From Candidula unifasciata (lineage: Eukaryota; Mollusca; Gastropoda; Stylommatophora; Geomitridae): a DNA stretch of 64,000 bases. The position numbers and the translations under genes are program-made. The stretch is from assembly GCA_905116865.2 (NCBI GenBank), contig CAJHNH020008554.1, positions 613,751 to 677,750 on the forward strand, in the 5' to 3' direction. How positions within the stretch are numbered: the first letter of the stretch is position 1; every line of letters begins with the position of its first letter. Shown piece after piece: positions 1 to 64,000 of this stretch. A model generated the notes under the pieces. The model had not been told where the DNA came from. It was given only the letters and a program-made list of their open reading frames with translations, and made no database searches.

Positions 1-47
1 AATCCCGAAAAAGAAACAAATCATGTACACACAAGAAAGGTCCTCAC

Positions 48-54605
<54,558 letters not shown>

Positions 54606-54698
54606 CTAAGGTACAGAAGATAATGAAAACCTGTCAAGAAAGCTGCATTTTAAGTTTTCACATGTGTCTGTCTAAACCACACAGGTGTCTTTCTAAAT

Positions 54699-54840
54699 CA
54701 GTGTGTCCCAGGCTGTTCTACGCTATGCCCCATCTAAGCATTTCTAAAATGTCTATGCCCCCTATGTAATTTAAACTCTGGATGAGTCCATTTTGGAACT
54801 GCTCCATTTGATGTGTGGGCTCCCACATTCGGAAACACTG
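54699..54840. mobile_element. hAT-type MITE near exon E1
   Basis: The left end CAGTGTGTCCCA pairs with the right end TCGGAAACACTG. The flanking 8-mers TTCTAAAT (54691-54698) and GTCTAAAT (54841-54848) match at 7 of 8 positions. It is 142 bases long, with no coding, and lies about 90 bases upstream of the E1 acceptor. Confidence 0.78.
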
Positions 54841-55269
54841 GTCTAAATCCTCAGTACCAAGCAAACCCATTTACATTCACTGATATTTCCATGCAAGGTC
54901 TATTTTCCTCACTTTTTATGAATAATTCTTCTCGTTTGTTTATTCATTTGCCCCAGTTTTTAGGTTTGCAAGCTCTACCATATTTTTTTCAATATATACT
55001 CTTTAAGTACCAGCCGACTGAGTACTGACAAATTAAATTTATTTTGAATTATGTTGCTGAACCCTTTTGCCCACACAGCCCACCAAAACAATGGAAACCT
55101 TTGCAGCCCACCTGACTGCTAAATAAGCACACAATCAAAAGCAAATCTAGATAATTTCTTTGGGTGGGTGGGGGGGGGGGGGGGGGGGGGGGGGGGGAGG
55201 AGGAGTTAATTCTGATATCATACCCCCCAAAAAAATTACAATTTTTAGCAGTTGCAACATATATTGATT

Positions 55270-56251
55270 CTCATCTTTGGAGTGCTGATCCTACAGACTG
55301 CAGTCAGAGTTTCTCTGATGTTATCCATTGGTCTACCCCGTGCTCTACGTCCTTCTTCTCTTTCCATGTATGCTTTGTATGGTGTCACAAGGCATTCTCT
55401 CTAAGTGGGCAAACCATTTCACTTGCTGTCTTTGTATGTAATCCAGAATTGGTTCTGTGCCGACTTGTTCTCTTATTCTTTTTTTTTTCTTGTTCACCGG
55501 CTGTGAATTCCGGCGGTAAGTCACGGTTGTTCGTCCAAAATGGACTTTTGGCTTTTACCTTGACCTGAGTTTTGCGTGTACATCCGTTTTACTGGCTTAT
55601 TTGTTTGCAGTACTCGTTCCCCGCCTCTCCGGCAGATGTACTCCGACTTCGGAGGAAGTTGTTCTCATTCCTGATCTTATCTCTTATGGTCACTCCTACA
55701 GCCCTTCTCAGACATCTCATTTCCGTGGTTACTAATTTTCTTTTATGGTTTGTTGTGAGTGACCATGTCTGGCACTGGTAGCACAGATTTGGAATAAATA
55801 TGCTTTGAATAAGATGTCTTTTTGTGCTGATTAGGATTGTCTTATGCTGTAAGAGGGGAGCTAGCTGTCCCAATACTTGGTTTGCTTTACTGCATCTAAT
55901 GTTAATTTCTTTATCCAATTTCCCATCTTCGGTAAATGTAGTTCCCAGATATTTAAACTCAGATGCCTGTTTAATGCCTTTGTATTCTATTGCTATGTTT
56001 AGATCTGTCTTATTTTTTCCTATTGACATTACTTCTGTCTTTTCAGTGTTGATTCTCATATTATTTGTTTTACATTCTTCATTTATGGATGTTAGATGTT
56101 GTTGCAATTTCATGGCTGTATCTGCTATCAAGGCCTGGTCATCCGCAAAGAGTAATTCGTTGATCTTACTAAGATCTTCATTCATGGGCTTGGCATTCTT
56201 GCATATACTGTCGATGTAGGACATATCTGCATAACTTACTAAATGTAGCAC
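55270..56251 (-). pseudogene. Second non-LTR retrotransposon family, RT C-terminal relic with nested insertion
   Basis: Minus-strand relic with LFADDQALIADT (the xADD active site, near 56150), KTEVMSIGKNKTDLN, FKYLGTTFTEDGKLD, NLCYQCQTWSLTT and EMRCLRRAVGV. The tail (QRQQVKWFAHLERMP) is at about 55405-55450. It is interrupted by a repeat-family element at 55473-55658 flanked by the 8-base duplication TTGTTCTC. It belongs to the same family as the fragments at 23170 and 24545. No upstream RT motifs remain. Confidence 0.85.
55473..55658 (+). repeat. Repeat family R2a, 5' module only, nested in a LINE
   Basis: Starts with a poly-T stretch and TTGTTCACCGGCTGTGAATT, and ends at CTCCGACTTCGGAGGAAG. 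It lacks the 3' module. The 8-base duplication TTGTTCTC at 55465-55472 and 55659-55666 shows it inserted in this short form. Confidence 0.75.
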
Positions 56252-56952
56252 CGAAAAAGCTTTTTTTTAACTGGCATTCATTTATCTTTTATCTCATTTT
56301 ACATGCAAGTGTGTTTATTCAGTAATTAAAAGACACTATTCTAATCAAAGCTGCAGTGTAGATTGGAATACACTATATTGGAAACATATTTTAGAATAAA
56401 AAATAAGGTATAGTAGGGAAGTTTAATAGTCATATTGTTAAATCCATTATTTGATCAGATTACTAAAATTATCTATACAAGATCAAGACACACACACACA
56501 TAAAATACTAAAGATTAAGGTTAGGAGACACAATTTTAAACTGTGACAATATAAAGGGATAAAAAAACAATGGACTTTACAGATTTGTATACTAAAAAAA
56601 AAAAAACAATGCGGTTGCATAGTTAGAAAACATCAAAACTACCAACAAAAACAAGATGTTGGCATATGTAACAAAAAGCACTAAAAAACGTAAGACTATA
56701 TCAGAGCAAGCAAAGTTTTTTATCTTTATTTAATAGATATATATTTTTTCCTTCTTTTTTTTAAGGCGAACAAGAAGCTTGAATGCAATGCTAGCAACTT
56801 ACAGTTAATAAAACTACTTATAAAACAAATCTGGACTATTCATACAAAAACTGCAACAGAGAAGACAAAATTAAATTATAAAGGTACTTTATTGACCTCA
56901 GAGCCAGCACAGTAAGTACTACATATTATACTAAATTTAGTTAATAGTTAAA

Positions 56953-57175
56953 GTCAAGGTCAGTGTTACGGCCTAGGGTTATCCCATATTACCCTTGTCT
57001 CTGCACAGAATCGTGAGCCACTTCACACACACACAGCTAAAACTCTGTATCTCCACCCATTAACCAAAGAGATCTCCGTAAAGAATGAAACCTCAACAAA
57101 CAAAGCATAAGCAAAACGAACCCACGACCTTCAGAGCCTGACACAAACAGTTTGACTGCTTTATCATAGATTCCC
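56953..57175 (-). mobile_element. SINE-3 copy
   Basis: Contains TTAAAGTCAAGGTCAG, TCTCTGCACAGAAT, AGAGATCTCCGTAAAGAAT and GAACCCACGACCTTCAGAGC in the same order as 45928-46155. Confidence 0.7.
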
Positions 57176-57195
57176 CCCCCCCACCCCCCCCCCCC

Positions 57196-57296
57196 TCAAA
57201 CTAAGGTAATGGATGTTTACAAACCCCCACACTCTCAACTAAGGTAATGGATGTTTACAAACCCCCACACCCAACTAAGGTAATGGATGTTAACAA
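57196..57296 (+). repeat. About 40-bp tandem repeat, three copies
   Basis: Unit AACTAAGGTAATGGATGTTT then ACAAACCCCCACAC, beside a C run. Confidence 0.9.
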
Positions 57297-57739
57297 CAAT
57301 TATATTCACTGTGCAAAATTTCCCAAAAAAAGTCATACCACTGTAAACAATTTCAGGAAAAGTCAATAATAATTGCCATTCCTTAGTTATTAAAAATACA
57401 TAATTTCATTTCTCAACACCTATGTGACTTAAACACCTAAAGTGTCAAAGTGTCTATGTGACTTAAAAATATAAACCCATTCACATTTGCCATAAAGAAA
57501 TGGTTATTTACAAACTCAAAAATGCAACTAGTTGAATAAGCTAAATGCAGTCTGCTTTAATAATAAATTAACATTTTGCTATAATGCAAACATTATTTAT
57601 GAAACTAATGTCTTCCCCCCCCCCCCCTCCCAAAAAAAAAGTTATGTGGAAGCCGCAGAGATGTGATTTTATATTAGAATGATAAGAAAAGCATGAACAT
57701 ATTGTTTTTAAAATAATAAGGATCTTCTGAAAGAAAGTA

Positions 57740-58090
57740 ACCTATGAAAAAAATGGTTTACCCACATCAGAAAGACTATGTTCTTTGGTCACATCATTAG
57801 AAAGGGGTAACTAGAGCACCCAATGGCTTGGAAAGTGTATGTGTGTGTGTGTGTGTGTGCGCGCGCGTGCATCCAGCAATTGCAAATCCAGGAAACACTT
57901 TTCAACCCCATAGCTATGTAGCACAGTCATACTGGGGCACTACAAAACAGTTACAAAGAAACTTCTAGTCCAGTGTAAGTGAATCTGTGAGGTAGAAAAG
58001 TTGATGGGAAGGAGAAGCAGAGGAGGACCAAGAAAACAGACATTGGACGGTCTGACATCATGGTTTGGAGAACCATATGTGTCAGAAATT
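57740..58090 (+). pseudogene. Decayed LINE tail
   Basis: TTCTTTGGTCACATCATTAG (FFGHIIR) near 57780 and GGAGAAGCAGAGGAGGACC (GRRSRGGP) near 58010 give the LINE tail order, separated by extra sequence with a TG/CG microsatellite. Confidence 0.45.
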
Positions 58091-58104
58091 ACTGTATAAG
58101 TTCT

Positions 58105-58375
58105 TCTTCTTAGCGTTCAAGAGTTGTAAACTCTGGCAGAAAGTTCTGGTTTTTCATCCACTCCAGGACTTTGGTCAGAACCACAACCTGAGTTTTACGG
58201 ATCTGGCTTATTTGCATGCTGACTGTCAGTTCCTTGCCTCCAGATGTAATCCGACTTTGAAAGAAACACCCCTTATTTAGTCGCATCCTACAACATGCTT
58301 GTAGGTGGGAAAGCAGCATAATTCTTTGTTGTCCAAAATAAGAACCCATGAACCCACAAAGGGAAAAAGTATATG
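58105..58375 (+). repeat. Repeat family R2a copy
   Basis: Contains GTAAACTCTGGCAGAAAGTT, GTCAGTTCCTTGCCTCCAG, TTTAGTCGCATCCTACAACA and ATGAACCCACAAAGGG. Confidence 0.72.
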
Positions 58376-59584
58376 AGACATGCATGACCTGCAGTATCAC
58401 AGGGCACGGACTAAAGAAGTTACAAAAACATTTTTAATTTCTATAGACCTCTAACAAAAGAAAAAAACGTAAAAATAAAAATTATCACAATCAGCACTCA
58501 CTACTATAAGGGCGGGTGTATAAGCATTTCCAATAAAACAAATTTTTAAACACAATTTTTTTTTTATAAAAATGTCAATGCAACAAGAAAACACAAAATA
58601 CAATCACCAATGCATGCAAATCTCCTCATATGCTAAGAATATCAAAAAGGATTATATCACGACCCACTGGCATCTTTAATATAATTATTGCAGTCGACTC
58701 TCCTGAATTACTAAAGAGTCTGGATTCTTAACCCACTTATGCATTTCACCATTTTTATCATTATAAAAAAAAAAATTTTTTACTTTTGGCACTTTTCTGT
58801 CTCTCTGGAGGGTAATCTTCCACTGTGCTATATCAAACCCATAGCAGAATTAGTGCCCAAACTATACAGCAGTGACTGACAGTCAGGAAGACATTCCAGC
58901 AGACTGAAGAGAAGGTCAGCTGATAAAGCTACATAGAAAGGTCACCTGCAGGACATCAAAAAAATATGACTGCAAGCTCCAGGAAAAATAATCACCAGGA
59001 TTATTCAAGAGAATTTAAGAGATGCCTTTGACACGACAAATTAACAGGACAATCAGGAAGGCTTCTGTCGAAACAGATTCTGCATTGACTAATTAGCTAA
59101 GCATATTTCTAATTTTAACACCCCAAAAGAAACAGTATCTAATTAATCTGATGATGATTGATGCCTACAGATTGAGTAATCCTTAATTTAAGTCTAACTA
59201 ACTAACTTACGTCTTGGTTACATAGGTTTTAGTGCATTTATTTATCGCCACCATTGTTTTGGGGTCCAATCCCTGTGGCAGCATTGGATATGTCCTATTA
59301 ATACAGCTGTAACTGAGACATTTGGAAAAGTGGCAAGGATGGAAAAGTGGCAAGAAAAGGTTGGGTCAAATCATCTGATGCCATTAGTTGTCACCTTCAT
59401 GTCTGCCCAGATGATAGCATCACGCTGTATTAGAGATAGGCACTGAACTGACAACTCATGGGCACAGGAACTAACTCTTCACCTTAGAGCTAGCTAATGT
59501 ATGTCTGAATTCAACTGACAGGCTATCCAGTATTGGTTTCAGTTAAAGTTTACAGATGAGGATTTACTTCACTGCACTGGTTTT

Positions 59585-59800
59585 TAACTCAAATAACTCA
59601 GTCTTGCTCTCTCTCTCACTAGAGAATGGCTAGGCTTTTGTCAAGTGCTGCACACAGCACCAACTGTGTAGCTCTATTAACAATTCCAGGCCTCCATAAA
59701 AATAACCTTACAAACCAAACAGAGCCGTTCCAATGAATTCACAACCTTCAGACCACACAAGAAAAAAGGGTTAAATCAATCAGCTACAGAGACTACTACT
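59585..59800 (-). mobile_element. SINE-3 copy, decayed
   Basis: Contains TCTCTCTCACTAGAGAATGG, GTGTAGCTCTATTAAC and TTCACAACCTTCAGACCAC, aligning with the other SINE-3 copies. Confidence 0.6.
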
Positions 59801-61136
59801 ACTATCCTGTACATTTTAAAGTGAATCATAGTTTGAAAGTAAACCCCTCTTCTTCTCTATCTCACAAAAAGGTACTTTCTCTTATTTCACCCCATCTCAG
59901 AGGCTCTGAGATTTCATAAAGAGTTACCCAGATAGTCCTCTATTACAGAGGGATTAGGATTAGTTTCTTCTTCCTTCGTTTGCCAGAAATAGGTTATCTT
60001 TATTTGCAACTTTGTCTCTAGTAAAACCTTCACTGTCTTGTGTATTCACTCAGCAACCCCTAAAGTTCAGCTTCAACTGGTGTTTCTCATGGCCAGAACT
60101 TAGTGATTTGAAATATTGGGGGGGTGGGGGTGCACTGAAAAGGACCCAGTTTCCATTATGAACAAGGAAGGGGAAAGAGTGTTAGATGCAGCGATGCTGA
60201 CAGGTCAAGGAAATTCATGGCGAAGGCGAAGTTATGAAGTAATTAAATTGCTTCCAAACAGGGCACAGTGATGGCGATAAATGAACAAAAGTAGCACACA
60301 TTGGAAATGATGACGCAATAAATGATGAAAACAACCAACACACAATACCCCTAGAATATAGGAGTTTTCGTGTTTGTGTTAAATGGAAAAACCGACCAAC
60401 ACAGATGTTCTTAACTGTCGTGAAGTGATCAAGCCCACCCCTACACACTCGACTATTCATGACGTTAGCGCCCCCAGCAGGCAGGTCACATTTCAAATAT
60501 AGACCCGTCCGGTGGGTATATAGTCCATCATATCTATTTGTACCTTTATCTGGCATAATAAGTATTTCTATATGCTCTAGGTGTCTTGTGAAGTCTACAT
60601 TTTCAAACTTACAGTTGTTGAATATTTTCTAGATTAATAGTCTGATTCCGAGAAGCCTTTTTACTCCTCAGCGCATTGATTTGAGAGCTTAATTTTCAGA
60701 GGCGACACTAAGTCTTTCCGCTTCATTCTCTGCCAGACTTGCAAGGTGATAAGTAAGGCTTCGCTTTTGTGATTGAATTTTGTCTCGAACAAAGTACCAG
60801 TTTAATCTTTGGAGGAATCCTGAGCTTGGGTAAGCTGATTATAGTTAACGAGTACCATGATATATGTCTCTATAAAGTTAACCCGCTGCTGAAAGGAGGA
60901 AAGATTCAGCCATGAGACAACACAGAATGAGACCGTTCTTGGTGTCCAAGTACTCACGGCCACTTAAACCAAACCTTTCCCTTCGCAAGCTGAGAGTTTG
61001 TGCCCTACCTAACCCAAAATCAATGTAAAGGTTTTAAACTAGCAGGCTACTCGTTCTCTAACTAACTAGTTGAGAAATCAGGTCGAGATTCAGCCGGCAG
61101 ATTTAATTGGGTCAACGTACAGCGAGCGACACGCAG

Positions 61137-61144
61137 TGACGTCA
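61137..61144. promoter_or_regulatory. CRE-like palindrome TGACGTCA
   Basis: An exact 8-base CRE consensus in a locally less AT-rich stretch of the right flank. A single match of this length is expected by chance about once per 65 kb on random sequence, so it carries little weight alone. Confidence 0.25.
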
Positions 61145-61454
61145 GAGGTTATTATAGCAGACACAAACAACACGGGTTCGACTCATGTCAGGCGGTGGAG
61201 GATATAATATGAGCTAGGCACGTGACCCCTGAGATGACTGCTAATTCTGAGTTCCTTCTTGATACAGGATGATATCTCCTTGGAGGTCAGGCAATAAATC
61301 AACGGTCCACAAAACTACCAACAGGGAAGTCATCTATGTCTAAGCCAGGTGTGGGCATCAGATTGCAAGCCACCCTTTTGTCATTCATCAAATAGAATCC
61401 TTCAGTTGTTCTACAGACAACATTAAGGGTGTTGTACCTTCACCATCATTTTAT

Positions 61455-61585
61455 CCAGGAGCTTGTTTGTACCTCCAGTGATTGACTTTGTGTCAGAGTA
61501 ACCTCTCCAGGAGCTTGCTTGGGCTCCAGCAATTGACTTTGTGTCAGAGTATCCTCTCCAGGAGCTTGTTTGTACCTCCAGTGTT
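61455..61585 (+). repeat. 52-bp tandem repeat, 2.5 copies
   Basis: CCAGGAGCTTG starts at 61455, 61507 and 61558, followed by GATTGACTTTGTGTCAGAGT. Confidence 0.88.
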
Positions 61586-62017
61586 CGAGTGCCTAGTGTG
61601 GGACTGTCTTCAACATAACAACAGAGTGATCGAACATTCAACCAGTCCAAGTAACCATGGATTCAGATAAGTGTAGTCAATCATTGGTTCATTGCCAGGC
61701 TTCACTGTTAATCGTCCACATGATCATGAGACTCTGGGAGTCTCTACGACAATCAGTCAGATCTGTTTTAGTTTTGGTCTCTCTTTGGAAGTTTTCATTA
61801 TTGACTTATAGTAGTGGTGACGTTCAGCCAAGTTGCGCCTAGGACTATTATATATTCTGTAGTGCAATAGCTTGAGTTGCCCTACTCCTGAAATAGGCTG
61901 GGTGTATATTGGCCATGGGATACCCTTAAGACCAATACGAGCCAACACCTTAATATTATTCTATTTCAGAGTGCTGTTGGTTCTTAAGGAGAAATATTCA
62001 AAACAGGCACGCGACAC

Positions 62018-62204
62018 GAGCGGTATGTGACATTAACCCCCTTGGGGGTCGAACGGCCATTTTGGATCGGTCACATAAGATCATCGGAAAACACATATTC
62101 ACTGAAGTTATGAAACAGCAACAAATATAAATTTATGACTCAGGGGTCACCACAACACGAGGAACTGTATTAAAGGGTCGCTTTAGGAAAGTTGAGAACC
62201 ACTA
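62018..62204 (-). mobile_element. SPIN-like hAT MITE, second copy
   Basis: Opposite orientation to the copy at 34903. The right end is GTTGAGAACCACTAG. Inside are GGGGGTCGAACGGCC, GATCATCGGAAAACACATAT, GGAACTGTATTAAAGGGTCG and GGGGTCACCACAACACGAGG. The two copies align over most of their length, for example TTAATA.AGTTCC and TGACCCC-type blocks. The left end is damaged and no target duplication is evident. Confidence 0.78.
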
Positions 62205-62247
62205 GAAGAAAACTAACTCCCTATAATATAGGACTTAACGGGAAACT

Positions 62248-62290
62248 ACTTAAGAAATCTCGGAGCTCCCGAGATGGGGCGAAATAAAAG
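62248..62290. repeat. Palindromic repeat unit (ATCTCGGAGCTCCCGAGAT)
   Basis: CTTAAGAAATCTCGGAGCTC then CCGAGATGGGGCGAAATAAA. The core is a near-perfect palindrome. The right arm recurs as CTTATTTCACCCCATCTC at 59880-59897 and as ACTCCAAGATGGGGTGAAAT at 63888-63907, so it is a dispersed family. Confidence 0.65.
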
Positions 62291-62359
62291 AATAGTACCA
62301 CATAAAAACAATAACTCTTCAAATTAAGCAATAAATGAAGGAAAATACACAAAGTCAGA

Positions 62360-62605
62360 TGGGAGCTGTAGAACAGTGGCTAAAAACTCACCTGACAGCC
62401 TGATGGTCATGAGTTCAAATCCATAAAGAGGCAGATTGTTTCTAAATTGGCTTCAGCACCCATGTTGAGTTTTAAATGGGTACTAGGCAATGCCTTGGGA
62501 AGTAAACCCAGCCAGCACGAGGCTGACTACATCACTCACCAACAACCGAGATTGGTCTTTTAAAATAGCGCAGCATCAAGTACCAGATGCATAAAAAATG
62601 TCTTT
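62360..62605 (+). mobile_element. SINE with tRNA-like head, SINE-1 related
   Basis: The head GGGAGCTGTAGAACAGTGGC and a B-box-like GAGTTCAAATCC near 62415 are followed by GGGTACTAGGC, GGGAAGTAAACCCAGCCAGC and GGCTGACTACATCACTCACC, the SINE-1 body order. It is old and diverged. Confidence 0.65.
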
Positions 62606-63732
62606 TATTGCAAAATTGTAGGCTTATACAGAAATAAACAAATACTGCTGCTAAACGACCATCATAAACACTAACTACAAAAACAAATACTGATTTTACC
62701 TAAACATGACAAATATTGGCCTCAGACAGGGCACCACAGAGAGCAATGTTATACAGATACAGAGGTCGACCACGCCAGAATATGGCTAGCAAAAACAACA
62801 CTAAAAAGTACTTCATACGAAGCGAACAGAAGGGCCTATTACAGAGATCTCTTTCTGCCCTGACGCTGCGAGTCATTCCAGTATAGAAAAAAATAATGTG
62901 TTACATTTCAACTAAACAGAAGTTTCCTTCTAATATTTGTAAATCCTGGCACGAATTTGTAAACGCACTATAGCAGGGGCATATTTTTAATGCCTCTACT
63001 GTCATTTACCCCTTTAAGGGGTGCGTAGCATACGGGTCGTTAGCCTGGGAATTGGAGGCAGCAGGTCTGGTGCACTCGCCACGAACTGTGCAGATAAGGG
63101 TTTAATTTTTTTTACCACTCGAGGATGGAACCGGTGTCTCCCGAATGACAGACCACAGCCAACTGGATGGAAAGCTCCCTATCCAATAATTCCCGACTTG
63201 GCTCGTTTGCGTAAGACTGGTTTAGTCAGACTCGCAAGCTGGCTTGCCTTCCTTCCCCCTCCTCAATGGTAACATCTATGTAGTCATTCAAACCACGCGA
63301 CGAGCCCGGCGGATGAAATTAGATCACGGCTACTCTAATAACGGCACGTGATGATGCAAGGGTTATTCCGTGACTGCAGCGTTTTCGATTACTGTCGCCC
63401 GCTCTCTTCATCTGTTCATTCATGCCCGTGTGGGTCCTATGGCCTTTTTATTTGCCATCCACAATCACTACCAATCATAACAAGTCGTTTGTCCATGACC
63501 TACATCGCCACCTTCAATACAAACCGTGATGGGGTCTGTTACGTCAGCGCGCGGCAGTAGTATGTGTGGATTTTTTAATGACAAAAGTGACAACAAAGTA
63601 AAAGTACACTGTATTTATTTAATCAGCACTGGGTAGTAGTAGTAGTAATAGTAAGTAGTAGTACCATCACCCACAAAAACTGCACCTAATTTGTATCAAC
63701 AGTTATTTCACTTTAAATGAATGTAAGATTCT

Positions 63733-63915
63733 TTTCTTCATTTCATCTAATCTCAAGGGCTCCGAGATTTCGTGGGCTGTTTCCGGAAAAGTCAAATATG
63801 GGGGAATTAGGAGGGGGTTTAATGTCACATCAACACCCCCCCCCCCCCCCAATTGGACTTTCTTGGTAACTCCCCATGATCTAAGAGACTCCAAGATGGG
63901 GTGAAATAAAAGAAA
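63733..63915. repeat. Possible MITE with long imperfect inverted ends
   Basis: The left arm TTCATTTCATCTAATCTCAA (63736 on) and the right arm ending AAGATGGGGTGAAATAAAAG are imperfect inverted copies around about 130 bases that include a run of C. The arms match the palindromic unit at 62248-62290. Confidence 0.5.
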
Positions 63916-64000
63916 TGAACCGAATTTGACACTAGGCAGCGGAAAGGGGTGTCAGATCCATTAAGAGTTATTTGAACAATTTCGGGTTTGAGAATCAGCC

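Larger units (their letters stand above)
54606..64000. other. Right flank, probable 5' intron of ARID1
   Basis: No coding exon was recognised in 9.4 kb, although E1 needs an upstream donor. Contents: a hAT MITE (54699-54840), a LINE with nested insertion (55270-56251), LINE and SINE relics near 57-58 kb, palindromic repeats (59866-59923, 62248-62290, 63733-63920), a CRE-like TGACGTCA (61137-61144), a SPIN-like element (62018-62204) and a SINE (62360-62605). The stretches 56260-56950 and 58400-59580 are AT-rich and unassigned. Confidence 0.6.

Noticed and set aside
60215..60556. Possible 113-residue minus-strand exon upstream of E1
   Set aside because: It has no ARID1-like composition, no matching phase-0 donor followed by a credible link to E1, and mixed Cys/His content without a pattern.
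63021..63272. Short plus-strand frame near the right edge
   Set aside because: It has no recognisable domain and no splice context, and its length is within chance.

Overview
The window is eukaryotic nuclear DNA, probably from a mollusc (most likely a gastropod). It is intron-rich, with abundant tRNA-derived SINEs, decayed non-LTR retrotransposons, hAT-type MITEs and many simple repeats and minisatellites. The organism call is an inference from gene structure and repeat style; no species could be identified.

I find one gene. It lies on the minus strand and spans nearly the whole window (48 to 54605). It is the ARID1/BAF250/Osa ortholog, the ARID-containing subunit that defines canonical BAF-type SWI/SNF chromatin remodelling complexes. 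Eleven internal coding exons can be placed to the base; all introns are GT-AG. Their lengths (147, 204, 39, 124, 93, 123, 1215, 500, 192, 220, 734) sum to 3591 bases, exactly 1197 codons, with every junction phase agreeing. They encode the low-complexity Gln/Met/Gly/Pro/Ser-rich N-terminal half, a short basic nuclear-localisation-like patch, the full ARID domain split over two exons (4198-4389 and 2648-2867) and part of the linker after it. The start of the protein lies upstream of 54605, probably beyond 64000. The C-terminal BAF250_C region and 3' UTR lie off the left edge.

The introns take up most of the window. The largest (28882-50754, about 21.9 kb) is a graveyard of repeats. Three tRNA-type SINE groups share a common body block. 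A fourth repeat family exists in two 5' versions joined to one 3' block. LINE relics are mostly 3' fragments; the best is an RTE/BovB-like reverse transcriptase relic at 18610-19990. Some insertions are nested and still carry target site duplications. Two short hAT elements at 34903-35098 and 62018-62204 resemble the SPIN (Space Invader) elements known for horizontal transfer among animals. Several minisatellites are open in many frames and imitate proteins. The right-hand 9.4 kb holds no recognised coding exon and is probably a 5' intron.

I see no CRISPR, operon, prokaryotic system or second functional gene. The most useful observations are the exact exon model, the symmetric (skippable) exon set including a 39-base microexon, the SPIN-like elements, the modular SINEs and the higher-order 36-bp repeat.
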